Positions 21,487 through 28,976 are shown, counted from the first letter of the stretch. The stretch is DNA of 40,906 nt from a virus (IMGVR_UViG_3300037635_005395:1-40906), one strand, 5' to 3'. Program-made: numbers and translations. Notes: generated by a model not told the origin, from the sequence alone.

Positions 21487-21702
21487 TTAATGTTTCATTC
21501 TGTTACGATTGTGGCGGTTTGGCTTGGTTCGTATCCCGTCAGGACCTCGGTAAGCTTTCTTACTAGGTGGCGGTGGTGATACGAATTTTGATCGTGTTTG
21601 TCTAAGTGATGGATGCTGATAAGGTTCAATTGTTGATCCGAATCCTGATCGCTTGATTGCCAGGATCAGAAGAATAATCGCCAGCAAGAATAATTCAGCC
21701 AT
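21487..21702 (-). CDS. Small membrane-anchored basic protein, unknown
   Basis: 71 residues from the ATG at 21702 (MAELFLLAIILLILAIKRSG): one transmembrane helix then a basic, Pro-rich tail (KFVSPPPPSKKAYRGPDG). It starts 4 bp after the stop of the next gene upstream on this strand. An earlier TTG start would overlap that gene. Confidence 0.6.
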   Translation of the reverse strand: MAELFLLAIILLILAIKRSGFGSTIEPYQHPSLRQTRSKFVSPPPPSKKAYRGPDGIRTKPNRHNRNRMKH

Positions 21703-21706
21703 CGTA

Positions 21707-22303
21707 TCAAACAACGTTATGGATACGACGCCATGTCACCCACGTTATCGCTTGAAGCTCAGATCCTCGGATATTGAGATCTGTTGCGACTGACGCGTAG
21801 TCATTCTTGATCTCTCTTCTCAACTTGATGCCTATTGACGGAATCTTGGCCAGCGTGATTCGCCCACCATCCCATAGCGAGAAAGCATGCCCATCTATGC
21901 AGATCTCAGGTATGCCCATAATGCAGCTATAGAATTCTTTAAGTTTTGGCCCGCTCAGGATCTCCAGGACCCGCTCAGACTTAATTGGATTCTCTGTTAA
22001 AATTCTTAACGCTTTCTTTTTATTAGCTCCAAATGTGCAGGCCTTGTAGGCAGCTGCCGATTCAGGATCTGCCTTGAAAAGGCTTAACATTGCTTCACAA
22101 TCCGTGCAGTTCCGCGCCCATTTATTCCTAGGGCTCAAAGCAGCCAGGACGCCAGCTGAACATTCCAGAGAGACGTAATACCGAGCAGCCAAGCCACGAG
22201 CGATTCGGAGGGCTTGCGGATACCATAGGCGGCCATCTTCTCTCTCTTTGATTGTCGCGAGATCGTAGATCGATTTGATGTTGAGTCGATTCTGATAAGA
22301 CAT
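21707..22303 (-). CDS. Conserved phage/plasmid protein with AALSPRNKW and IDGHAFSLW motifs
   Basis: 198 residues. VLAALSPRNKWARNCTDCEA (~51-70), a FGANKKKALRIL helix, LKEFYSCIMGIPEICIDGHA (~121-140) and SELQAITWVTWRR at the end resemble a widespread phage and plasmid family (DUF7178-like, from memory) whose helices recall HhH-type DNA glycosylases. A role in DNA metabolism or base repair is only a guess. AAAGGA lies 7-12 nt before its start. Confidence 0.65.
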   Translation of the reverse strand: MSYQNRLNIKSIYDLATIKEREDGRLWYPQALRIARGLAARYYVSLECSAGVLAALSPRNKWARNCTDCEAMLSLFKADPESAAAYKACTFGANKKKALRILTENPIKSERVLEILSGPKLKEFYSCIMGIPEICIDGHAFSLWDGGRITLAKIPSIGIKLRREIKNDYASVATDLNIRGSELQAITWVTWRRIHNVV

Positions 22304-22376
22304 GGATAGAATCCTTTGAGTGTTCGGTTTGAATCTAGTTGATGATCGGGGCCAGAATCCGGCCCGTTAACATTTC

Positions 22377-22541
22377 TCAATCGTTGGCCATATCGTCACC
22401 GATGCATTTGATCGCGAGATTGTAGACCTGCTCATTGTCCATTTCAGTAATGCCCTCGAGGCCTGCTAGGTCTAACTGCTCCCTGATCTCGTCAAAGGTC
22501 AGTTGCGCGAGGATGGCGGCGGCTTTCGAAAATGAGTGCAT
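22377..22541 (-). CDS. Small acidic helical protein, unknown
   Basis: 54 residues (MHSFSKAAAILAQLTFDEIR and on), helical, acidic. Preceded by AGGAAC, a usable ribosome binding site. Member of the leftward cluster. Confidence 0.55.
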   Translation of the reverse strand: MHSFSKAAAILAQLTFDEIREQLDLAGLEGITEMDNEQVYNLAIKCIGDDMAND

Positions 22542-22612
22542 GGCTGGTTCCTGTTGATGTCTTGGTCAATATAGAAAGAAACGGGATCGATTAGCGACCC
22601 CGTCAACAAGGC

Positions 22613-22810
22613 TTAATACTCGGTTTGATGTGAGCGGTGATGCATTGCGCGATGGATCTGGTCGATCTGCGCGGCCTTATTGTTGTAACCGGTAGCAGGG
22701 AGGCCTTGACCCTTCAGGACGCGAACCGCAAGAGCACAGCGCTCGACGGCATTTGATCCGCAGAGCAGCACGGTGGCGAAATCTGAAGCAGACTGACGAT
22801 AGGTGAACAT
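22613..22810 (-). CDS. Small protein, unknown, first of the leftward cluster
   Basis: 65 residues (MFTYRQSASDFATVLLCGSN and on) with a His-rich basic C-terminus (IHRAMHHRSHQTEY). An AAAGGAA site stands 8-14 nt upstream. It is the promoter-proximal gene of the cluster. Confidence 0.6.
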   Translation of the reverse strand: MFTYRQSASDFATVLLCGSNAVERCALAVRVLKGQGLPATGYNNKAAQIDQIHRAMHHRSHQTEY

Positions 22811-23004
22811 TGGATTGATTCCTTTTGGACTCCCTAATCCTACAAAGGAGGGCTGGCCTCTTGCGACTCAGCATGGTCGATTGTTATATAACTTAACATT
22901 GAGTAGGATTGCCTAGGTATAAATACCTACCCACCCCCACCCCGATTTCTGCGAAAGCCCCGGCAGGCACACCCCTCAGAAAATCTGTAGAAAATTCCAA
23001 AACA
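22811..23004. promoter_or_regulatory. Divergent control region with one CTAGGTAT palindrome
   Basis: Lies between the leftward cluster and the rightward structural genes. It holds a near-perfect array palindrome at 22913-22930, GTTATATAAC at 22882-22891 as a possible leftward -10 region, and a C-rich stretch (22930-22980). The palindrome is well placed to control either direction. Confidence 0.5.
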
Positions 23005-23015
23005 GGTATACTAGC
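23005..23015 (+). promoter_or_regulatory. GGTATACTAGC: phage promoter motif
   Basis: An exact match to the consensus of the recurring motif. The last T of TATACT is 19 nt before GTG 23031 and 28 nt before ATG 23040. No -35 box. Confidence 0.65.
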
Positions 23016-23030
23016 TGGACATAGGGTTTA

Positions 23031-23942
23031 GTGGTTTCAATGACCTGGAGTTTAACGTATACGCAAGCTGCAGATGCGACTTACGGGTCGTCTGTGGATG
23101 CATTCACGACGTATTTTTTCGATACATATTTAAGTGGGAAGACAGGGTTTACGGTTGGAGCTGGTAGTGATTCATATGAGAGGGTATTAAAGTTAACGTT
23201 TAATGACATCAAGGGCAGTACATCGAGTAGTTATTTATGGTATAACTGGTCATCTTCAAGTAGCGCGACTTGTATTCAGTATGAGAACGAGAGATATTCA
23301 ACAACACCTGGGGACAGTGGAGATTTAAGTACAGGTAACGCTATGGGGCAAAGTACTGCTCCAACTCTAGGTAGTTGGAGGATATGGGAGAGTGATGAGA
23401 AGGCTGATGCATTTCTTGTTACGAAAGGAAAGGTTGGCCAATGGTTTTGGCCTGGTGTAGGTAGTGGGAAGTGGAATTTATATCGTGGGCTATCATGGGC
23501 AGCTGGGGCAGACAATCCGAATACGTGTGTAGGATTTGCAACTCAGTCTTCTGACGGGATACCTTTTTGTAATGCTCCGCTTGCTACTGCCGGCAGTTCT
23601 GCCGAGTATAGTTTATTTCCTAATATTAGTAACGTTGGAGACGCTACTTACGGAGGATTAGAGGGTTCGTTTCTTTTCGAGGGAGCAGGATTTAACTATA
23701 GTAGGACTGGCTATGGTAGTTCTGGTATAGCTTATCCTACGCCTTGTATTCCCGGTGGAGCGAGTGATCAAGGAGTGATAATGCCATCCAACGGCACTGT
23801 TGATTCCGCAAACTGTGACATAGGAAATGGTCAATTAATTCAGAATAGTACTGATAATAAGTATTATTATTACATGTCAGGGAGCTTAGTCAAACCTACT
23901 TTTGTGCTTGACTTTGGCACTACCGAACCTATTTTTACTTGA
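23031..23942 (+). CDS. Structural protein of unknown class, first late virion gene
   Basis: 303 residues from GTG 23031, or 300 from ATG 23040. It is rich in Ser, Gly, Thr and aromatic residues and looks entirely beta (LTYTQAADATYGSSVDAFTT; WFWPGVGSGKWNLYRGLSWA), like a fibre, spike or decoration protein. It occupies the place where many siphoviruses have the major capsid protein, but lacks any visible HK97-fold features such as a long N-terminal helix region. Controlled by a perfect motif promoter. Function not assigned. Confidence 0.7.
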   Translation: MVSMTWSLTYTQAADATYGSSVDAFTTYFFDTYLSGKTGFTVGAGSDSYERVLKLTFNDIKGSTSSSYLWYNWSSSSSATCIQYENERYSTTPGDSGDLSTGNAMGQSTAPTLGSWRIWESDEKADAFLVTKGKVGQWFWPGVGSGKWNLYRGLSWAAGADNPNTCVGFATQSSDGIPFCNAPLATAGSSAEYSLFPNISNVGDATYGGLEGSFLFEGAGFNYSRTGYGSSGIAYPTPCIPGGASDQGVIMPSNGTVDSANCDIGNGQLIQNSTDNKYYYYMSGSLVKPTFVLDFGTTEPIFT

Positions 23943-23943
23943 T

Positions 23944-24144
23944 ATGGCAGCCGACAACACTTTGACTTTCACGAATATTTCACTTGCAGGCGTGAATATG
24001 GATTCAAGTGCCTTCACTGTAACGTCAGTAGCCGCAATTAAGATTGGCTCTTCGGTTCTCAGTCAGAGTGAATGGGCTGGAGGAGGGGGAGGAGGATCTA
24101 GCAGGCCAAGTACTGGATTTTTGTATCCAAGGGGGCAGGGATAA
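23944..24144 (+). CDS. Small Gly/Ser-rich protein
   Basis: 66 residues from ATG 23944, one base after the previous stop. ADNTLTFTNISLAGVNMDSS suggests strands; a G6 run and a Ser/Arg/Pro tail follow. Likely a minor virion component or fibre accessory. An upstream in-frame start overlaps the larger gene and is less likely. Confidence 0.55.
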   Translation: MAADNTLTFTNISLAGVNMDSSAFTVTSVAAIKIGSSVLSQSEWAGGGGGGSSRPSTGFLYPRGQG

Positions 24145-24150
24145 ATAAAA

Positions 24151-24366
24151 TCAAGCTAAATCCCTTAACCAATCTCGTTCTTGTGGTTCAAGGAGGTAAA
24201 TAAGTCGATTCATAGTATTTTTTGCTTGATCCTCTTCCATAAAATGATAGATTTTAGTTAGTATTTGCAATACTGCGTCTTTTTGTCGGCATCTAACAGC
24301 TAACAGTAATCCTAATGAAAGATTTAGCACGGTTTTAGAATTTAGCGCAGGTCCCGTTTGCTTCAT
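24151..24366 (-). CDS. Small helical protein on the opposite strand, unknown
   Basis: 71 residues, helical (MKQTGPALNSKTVLNLSLGL, LEPQERDWLRDLA). It fills the only gap between two rightward genes, so a real leftward gene is plausible. TATAAT sits at its own start codon, too close to be its promoter. Confidence 0.45.
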   Translation of the reverse strand: MKQTGPALNSKTVLNLSLGLLLAVRCRQKDAVLQILTKIYHFMEEDQAKNTMNRLIYLLEPQERDWLRDLA

Positions 24367-24375
24367 TATACCGCT

Positions 24376-24386
24376 GGAACCCTAGC
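24376..24386 (+). promoter_or_regulatory. GGAACCCTAGC: phage promoter motif
   Basis: Good copy of the motif, 25 nt before ATG 24408 (16 nt before GTG 24399). Confidence 0.55.
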
Positions 24387-24407
24387 TTTGACCGCATAGT
24401 GTGCCAA

Positions 24408-24812
24408 ATGGCTGTTCTTGATACGACCGGACTTTGGAGTTCTGGTGATGATTATAAAGTTATCAAGGCTTTAGGTCTTCCTTTTGGCAGTTATGTTCAG
24501 GATTGCACTATTACGTGTATGAATGACCTGCAAACGATGTCTACGCAGGCACAACAGGATGTTATAGACCTTTTAGTTGATTATGACGCAGCCGATGCGG
24601 CTCAAAGTACTCAAAATCTTAGTAATACCGAAGGTAAAACCCTTATTGAAGCCGATGTCCTTAAGTGGGAGGTTACTAGTAGTGGATTGACCGGTCCAGA
24701 GTCAGAGAAGAATCGTGTTCAATATGAATTATCTCAAATCTTTGCATTCTGCACTTGTTTGAGTGCCTATCTGGGTGGCGTAGGATCGACTACAGCCTTG
24801 ATTCGCTCTTAA
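24408..24812 (+). CDS. Probable head-tail adaptor-region protein
   Basis: 134 residues from ATG 24408. Helical N-terminus and C-terminus around KTLIEADVLKWEVTSSGLTG and QYELSQIFAFCTCLSAYLGG. Its place before the neck genes suggests a head-completion (adaptor) protein, but no sequence signature confirms this. Confidence 0.55.
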   Translation: MAVLDTTGLWSSGDDYKVIKALGLPFGSYVQDCTITCMNDLQTMSTQAQQDVIDLLVDYDAADAAQSTQNLSNTEGKTLIEADVLKWEVTSSGLTGPESEKNRVQYELSQIFAFCTCLSAYLGGVGSTTALIRS

Positions 24813-24822
24813 ATGGCTCTCT

Positions 24823-24832
24823 GGTAACCTGT
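24823..24832 (+). promoter_or_regulatory. GGTAACCTGT: putative phage promoter
   Basis: Moderate motif copy; the last T of TAACCT is 23 nt before ATG 24853. Confidence 0.4.
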
Positions 24833-24852
24833 AATCAACTTAGATCTTCCCT

Positions 24853-25032
24853 ATGGACATTCACCCTGAGATGAACGAAGGTCCCATAGGAGAGCTTATG
24901 CGATCAGTTGGAAAAACTGACACTGTTGACGCTTGGTGTACGGGTTGCAATAGTTTTACTAAGATGAATGCAGCTTATGCTGTGTATCTTCAAGGCGAAA
25001 TCAGTTCGTGTTCAAAATGTAGAAAACAATAA
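24853..25032 (+). CDS. Small zinc-ribbon protein
   Basis: 59 residues. Two CxxC knuckles, C29-T-G-C32 and C53-S-K-C56, should bind one zinc ion, with a Tyr/Leu-containing stretch between. Motif promoter 23 nt upstream. It sits among head-tail genes, so it may be an assembly factor or a transcription-related protein; unknown. Confidence 0.65.
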   Translation: MDIHPEMNEGPIGELMRSVGKTDTVDAWCTGCNSFTKMNAAYAVYLQGEISSCSKCRKQ

Positions 25033-25040
25033 TTAACGGA

Positions 25041-25050
25041 GTTATACTGG
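25041..25050 (+). promoter_or_regulatory. GTTATACTGG: phage promoter motif
   Basis: TATACT at 25043-25048, 31 nt before ATG 25079. GACTAGG follows at 25053. Confidence 0.5.
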
Positions 25051-25078
25051 AAGACTAGGTGGACTAAGTCAGAGACGC

Positions 25079-25588
25079 ATGGCATCCCCGCTATTGGTTT
25101 ATGAGAACGGGCGGCTGCTGGTCCCAGATGAGGGCACAGTCACGCAAGTCGGTGGCCGGTGGGTAACTTCCCAAGCGAACGCCTACTTAGTCAAACTATT
25201 TATCAAAAGGTCTCAGGGGACTGGCGTCTCGTCAGGAGGTAAAAAGTTACCACTGGAGTCTCAGTTAAATGGTGAGATGTTACCGGGAGCAAGTGGAGAT
25301 TCTTTCTTTTATCGTGGGTATGCCCTTGAATATGCTCCGGTGGCTGCAGACTGGGATCTGACAACATCAGACGAGACTGGGTTAGCATGGGCTCAAGTGA
25401 CGACACAGTTTCCATGGCTTTCTGCAGGCCGTAGCTGCCAGTTTCGCTTTGGACAGGACCAAATTATGCCCAGCACGAAGATTCAACGCTCTAGCGGCGT
25501 TTTTGGAGGAGAAGGCGTCGATCAAATAATCTATCAAGAGATTGGCGGCGTTCAGATACAGTTAACAGGTGGAGAGGTACAAAACTAA
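25079..25588 (+). CDS. Probable head-tail stopper/connector
   Basis: 169 residues, mostly beta, with LLVYENGRLLVPDEGTVTQV at the start and a long internal loop region. Size and position between adaptor-like and gp10-like genes are those of a head-tail stopper. It shares one base with the next gene (TAATG). No direct family match by eye. Confidence 0.55.
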   Translation: MASPLLVYENGRLLVPDEGTVTQVGGRWVTSQANAYLVKLFIKRSQGTGVSSGGKKLPLESQLNGEMLPGASGDSFFYRGYALEYAPVAADWDLTTSDETGLAWAQVTTQFPWLSAGRSCQFRFGQDQIMPSTKIQRSSGVFGGEGVDQIIYQEIGGVQIQLTGGEVQN

Positions 25589-26100
25589 TGGATGGATTTA
25601 AAGCTTCTCTTCAACTTTTGCCTCCTAAGGTAAAAGTCAGTTGGAAAAACCCTGTGCTGAGAGCTAAGGCTGACATGGCATTACTAAAAGGCATGCGCCA
25701 GGGAGCTAGGGCCGTAACCACTAAGCTAGAAATAGCTTTAGACCAAGCGATGGATTCAAGGATTTGGAACTGGACTGGAATGACCTTAAGAGATAATGGT
25801 TCGCAAGTATTTACTCCGCGTAATATTGTAGACATGGGAGACTTGAAAGCTTCTAGAGATGTCAGGTATGCTCATTACCCTAACATGACAGCTTGGACTA
25901 TTAAGTACAATTCTCCCTATGCTAATATGACTCATTACGGAGGATATATACAGCCTTATGGTAATAAAAGTGCAAGAGCTGTTTATCTTCCTCCTAGACC
26001 ATGGATTGAGTCAGTACTAAAAGGCGGAAACGGTATAACAAAAGTAGATCTCCGTACTCCGTATGGAGAAGCCATTAGAGATGCTTGGGCCAGTATGTAG
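25588..26100 (+). CDS. HK97 gp10-like head-tail joining protein
   Basis: 170 residues. A basic helical N-terminus (RAKADMALLKGMRQGARAVT) precedes NSPYANMTHYGGYIQPYGNK and RAVYLPPRPWIESVL, the Y-A-x-x-x-H-[YF]-G and R-P-[FW] signatures of HK97 gp10-like tail completion proteins. It works at the interface of neck and tail. Confidence 0.75.
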   Translation: MDGFKASLQLLPPKVKVSWKNPVLRAKADMALLKGMRQGARAVTTKLEIALDQAMDSRIWNWTGMTLRDNGSQVFTPRNIVDMGDLKASRDVRYAHYPNMTAWTIKYNSPYANMTHYGGYIQPYGNKSARAVYLPPRPWIESVLKGGNGITKVDLRTPYGEAIRDAWASM

Positions 26101-26107
26101 GTGAGTA

Positions 26108-26116
26108 GGTACAATA
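26108..26116 (+). promoter_or_regulatory. GGTACAATA: putative phage promoter
   Basis: TACAAT (26110-26115) with upstream GG, exactly 21 nt before ATG 26136, and CATCAGAC downstream as at other copies. Confidence 0.5.
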
Positions 26117-26135
26117 CATCAGACTTAAAAGAAAG

Positions 26136-26657
26136 ATGGCCAAAAAGAAAGTTACGCTGCCTTTTCTTGTTGCTCCTCGGCGTGCTCCTGTTTTGGAGAC
26201 CTTAGGTGATGAAGACTCAGGCCAGATTGAAATTGAACGAAAAGGTTACTTAACTGTAGCAGAAAAAAGTTTCATGCAACAGGCTGGCGCTTCTGACGAG
26301 ACAGTAGGTCGTTTGCAGCGATTATCTGGCAAAATTTCAAGAGAAAACGGAGTCCAAGCTCAAGAGGTTATTCAAAAACTCGGCGAGGGAGACCTCGGTG
26401 CAGATTGTTTTATTGGTTATGAGGAAGAAGTAGACGAACTTATCAGTGTCTTAAGCGTATATGAGCAACGCCGCAAGGCGATTGCTGCTAGCTGCTTGAT
26501 CTTGTTTCGTCTCTCTCAAGACTGGACTATCGATCAAACAATGAATTTACATCCTGATCTAGTCGAAGAATTGTATGACCTTTTTTTAGACGAAGACAAT
26601 AGATCGACGGAAGCTTTTGAGAAAAACGAAGAGGAGCTCGTTACTGAGGGAAAATAG
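26136..26657 (+). CDS. Tail assembly chaperone, short product (gpG-like)
   Basis: 173 residues, acidic and helical after a basic N-terminus (MAKKKVTLPFLVAPRRAPVL). The end NEEELVTEGK is encoded across a slippery G GGA AAA (26648-26654) directly before the TAG. Such chaperones coat the tape measure during tail assembly and are made in short and frameshifted forms. The usual place is just before the tape measure gene; here tail terminator and tail tube genes lie between. Confidence 0.8.
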   Translation: MAKKKVTLPFLVAPRRAPVLETLGDEDSGQIEIERKGYLTVAEKSFMQQAGASDETVGRLQRLSGKISRENGVQAQEVIQKLGEGDLGADCFIGYEEEVDELISVLSVYEQRRKAIAASCLILFRLSQDWTIDQTMNLHPDLVEELYDLFLDEDNRSTEAFEKNEEELVTEGK

Positions 26658-26710
26658 CAGCGGGAGAGCAAAATATTCCATTTGAAACGTTCTACTGGCG
26701 TCTCAAATGG
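26648..26710 (+). promoter_or_regulatory. -1 ribosomal frameshift site
   Basis: GGGAAAA fits X XXY YYZ in the reading frame (G GGA AAA), followed at once by TAG. A downstream 8-bp perfect stem, CCATTTGA (26678-26685) with TCAAATGG (26703-26710), may stimulate slipping, though it starts 23 nt after the slippery site, farther than usual. Confidence 0.8.
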
Positions 26711-27274
26711 CTCTTTCCTGGTGATCCAGACTTTACAGTAGGTAAATATGGAGAGCTCTCATATGGCTATGTCCTGAATGCTATCAAAAGAGGCATGGAA
26801 ATGCATCAGACTGGTCTGTATGAGAGCGAACTCCCCGTCGCTCAGCAGACCGTCTTACTGGCCAATCAGCAAAGGGATCCGAAGAAGAAAGCGGAAGCGT
26901 ACAAGATAGAAGACTTTTCTTTCTTCAAACCAAAAGATTCAAGCAAATTACCTTCTTCTAAGTACGGTTCAGCTGCACTTGCTATGGTCAAAGATGGGAG
27001 TTTCCCCCCGTGGGCTTTGTTCTGCTTTAAAGAGCTTTCTTCAATAGCTGATCCTGGGTACGTTCCTGGGATCTCTGGATTCGTATCAGAAGATGCTATC
27101 TTGCTGCATCCAGTCAAAGCCGAGGCAGGATATAAAGGCCTTCTGATTGCAAAAGAAAGCGCGAGCAATCAAGTAAGGCGATTTAACGATGGGAGAGGAA
27201 GCAGCTTAATGCTGAGTGTGCCCTTTATTCACACTAAAATTATAGCAGAAGAAGATATTACTCTTTACCCGTAG
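26654..27274 (+). CDS. Tail assembly chaperone, frameshift extension (gpT-like)
   Basis: After a -1 shift at 26648-26654 translation continues for 206 codons, giving a 379-residue fusion. The first 46 codons of this frame have no ATG but read as normal protein (NIPFETFYWRLKWLFPGDPD; GKYGELSYGYVLNAI), which shows that they are translated by frameshifting rather than from ATG 26795. The C-terminal region contains FSFFKPKDSSKLPSSKYGSA. The last 17 bp overlap an opposite-strand HNH gene. Confidence 0.78.
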   Translation: MAAGEQNIPFETFYWRLKWLFPGDPDFTVGKYGELSYGYVLNAIKRGMEMHQTGLYESELPVAQQTVLLANQQRDPKKKAEAYKIEDFSFFKPKDSSKLPSSKYGSAALAMVKDGSFPPWALFCFKELSSIADPGYVPGISGFVSEDAILLHPVKAEAGYKGLLIAKESASNQVRRFNDGRGSSLMLSVPFIHTKIIAEEDITLYP

Positions 27275-27722
27275 GCCATGACCCCATTATCTTATTAGCA
27301 TAATCATCGACAATACGAGAGTCTTCTTCATCGTATGGACCAAAGTCAGACAGCCCGCGAGAAAGCCATTGCTTGATTCTCCATTCTCCTGCAATAGAAT
27401 AGAAGGGTTGCATTTTGTACCATGCTATCCACTCCTGACTCGATTTATTCTGGTTGCATTCCATACAAGCGGGGATACAATTACTGGTGCGGTCTTCACC
27501 GCCTGCCGACTTAGGCCTTACATGATCTACGGTTAGGCTTTCGTCGTCGATAGGAGTTCGACCACAGTAGGCACACCGATTGTTCCAGCATTCTTTGATA
27601 GCATTGCGCCATTGATGACGCGCCTCTCTTCGGGTTAAAGCAGACATGTTGAATAAGTAATCTGACATTCGCTCATAAACGGGAGCGTGATCCTGCGGAT
27701 GAAACATCAGATTATTATCCAA
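27258..27722 (-). CDS. HNH endonuclease, free-standing
   Basis: About 154 residues; the start is uncertain (TTG 27722 or ATG 27707). CAYCG (C50, C53), TVDHVRPKSAGGEDRTSNC (D66, H67) and CMEC (C86, C89) form a zinc-bound HNH nuclease core, with an Asn after it. On the opposite strand between two tail genes, it is a typical homing endonuclease that spreads into phages lacking it. A packaging-associated HNH would normally sit beside terminase, so homing is preferred. Confidence 0.88.
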   Translation of the reverse strand: MDNNLMFHPQDHAPVYERMSDYLFNMSALTRREARHQWRNAIKECWNNRCAYCGRTPIDDESLTVDHVRPKSAGGEDRTSNCIPACMECNQNKSSQEWIAWYKMQPFYSIAGEWRIKQWLSRGLSDFGPYDEEDSRIVDDYANKIMGSWPTGKE

Positions 27723-27805
27723 ACATAGCCACTGAGAACGAGTTCTTTAATCTTTGGCTGCACGGGGCCTCCAGTGGTATGTCTTGCCTTTATTCTACCG
27801 GTAGC

Positions 27806-27816
27806 GGCATACTAGG
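27806..27816 (+). promoter_or_regulatory. GGCATACTAGG: phage promoter motif
   Basis: Strong copy, 23 nt before ATG 27836. A 10-bp palindrome CTACCGGTAG (27795-27804) lies immediately before it. Confidence 0.6.
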
Positions 27817-27835
27817 AACGACGATTACAAGCTCT

Positions 27836-28273
27836 ATGACTCAGCAATTTCCCGTTACGGCTCAGGTTGTTTATGATGCGCTGGCTGCTGATTCAGTTTT
27901 CACAAGTCTTCTTGGCACCTATAACTTTGAATCAGGCAGTGGTACAACTACGGCATTATCTGTCGTAAGCGCTGGAGAAGACTTGCCAGAGATTAGAAAT
28001 GTACAAGGAATAGAATGCGTTATTCAAGATGCCGGAACAGCAGTTCTGCAGTCTTACCTCACAGATGTCTCAGATATAGTTATTACTTGGAACGTTTTTT
28101 TGATTGCTTGGGAACCTTCGAAGGGCAGAGATTTGCAAGAGGCTTCAAATAGAATAATGAGTCGCTTTGTTGGATCTGAAGCTGTTCAAACAGTCGCCAC
28201 TCCTGATGGATTGGGTTCTCTTGTGCAAACAAAAATCTTCATCAAGTCAAATATGCCTATCAATCCACTCTGA
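27836..28273 (+). CDS. Probable tail terminator / tail completion protein
   Basis: 145 residues from ATG 27836; an in-frame ATG at 27779 would place the promoter motif inside the gene. N-terminal helix (TAQVVYDALAADSVFTSLLG), then strands with IECVIQDAG and DIVITWNVFLIAWEPSKGRD, then a helix: the alpha/beta order of gpU-type tail terminators, which cap the finished tail tube. Position just before the tail tube gene agrees. Confidence 0.65.
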   Translation: MTQQFPVTAQVVYDALAADSVFTSLLGTYNFESGSGTTTALSVVSAGEDLPEIRNVQGIECVIQDAGTAVLQSYLTDVSDIVITWNVFLIAWEPSKGRDLQEASNRIMSRFVGSEAVQTVATPDGLGSLVQTKIFIKSNMPINPL

Positions 28274-28301
28274 AAAATGTTTTGATTGGAAATATAAGAT
28301 A

Positions 28302-28346
28302 ACGGGCCGAGAAGGTCCGAGCTACCTTCACTCGGGCTAAGCCCGT
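28302..28346 (+). promoter_or_regulatory. Structured leader of the tail tube gene
   Basis: ACGGGC (28302-28307) with GCCCGT (28341-28346), CGAG with CTCG (28308-28311/28331-28334) and AAGGT with ACCTT (28312-28316/28324-28328) form a three-part hairpin. A shorter alternative, CGGGC-TAA-GCCCG (28333-28345), uses the same 3' arm, so the two exclude each other. It ends 9 nt before the ATG, over the ribosome binding zone. Confidence 0.6.
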
Positions 28347-28355
28347 TCCCTATAT

Positions 28356-28949
28356 ATGGCAAATTTTTCTGCTGCCTTCGGGTACGATTTCTTCATTGTT
28401 CCTTTGGCCTCAGCTTCTATTGATGTAACTTTCGCTGGAATCACATCTGCTGATTCACCTACAAACGGTTTTATCGACACTACCACTTTGGCCTCTGGGG
28501 CCGTCACCTATTCCGCCGGTGTTTTTACAGTAGGAGGCACTACTTTTGCTATGGACGGAACAGACGATCCCGTCCGTCTGGCTGGTTTGACTGCCGCATC
28601 TTTGGAAACCGACACGGGCTCTGAAGACATCTATACTTATGATAACAGCACTAAAGGTTTCAATCAGGCTGTTGCTACCACCAAGAGCTTCTCTATCTCC
28701 CTTTCTGGTGTTGCTGATTTCAAAGATGTAGGATATCAAATCCTTCGCTTGACCGAAGCTAATACCGTGGCTGACAGTCTTCGAGTTAAGCTCGTGCGCA
28801 AGGGCCCTACGGGAACCGTTGAAACCGTTTACGGTTACGGCACCCTTTCGGGCTACACAGAAAGCAACGAGGTTTCGTCAATCGTTTCCTGGGAATGCTC
28901 TATCACAGGATATGCAGCTTACCAGCTTGAGCTTGACCCGATCTCTTGA
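28356..28949 (+). CDS. Probable major tail tube protein
   Basis: 197 residues, beta-rich with Thr, Ser and Gly (MANFSAAFGYDFFIVPLASA; VAGITS-like turns), and SFSISLSGVADFKDVGYQIL followed by LRVKLVRKGPTGTVETVYGY. This is the profile of siphoviral tail tube proteins. The gene precedes the tape measure gene and ends in a strong terminator, giving it a separate abundant transcript. Confidence 0.7.
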   Translation: MANFSAAFGYDFFIVPLASASIDVTFAGITSADSPTNGFIDTTTLASGAVTYSAGVFTVGGTTFAMDGTDDPVRLAGLTAASLETDTGSEDIYTYDNSTKGFNQAVATTKSFSISLSGVADFKDVGYQILRLTEANTVADSLRVKLVRKGPTGTVETVYGYGTLSGYTESNEVSSIVSWECSITGYAAYQLELDPIS

Positions 28950-28976
28950 TCGGCTTAAAGCTTCTTTTTATCATAC

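Noticed and set aside
20814-22930. A lysogeny switch
   Set aside because: Palindromic operators are present, but no integrase, excisionase or repressor-like helix-turn-helix protein is visible.
27779-27835. Upstream start for the tail terminator gene
   Set aside because: This stretch contains the promoter motif GGCATACTAG; translation probably starts at 27836.
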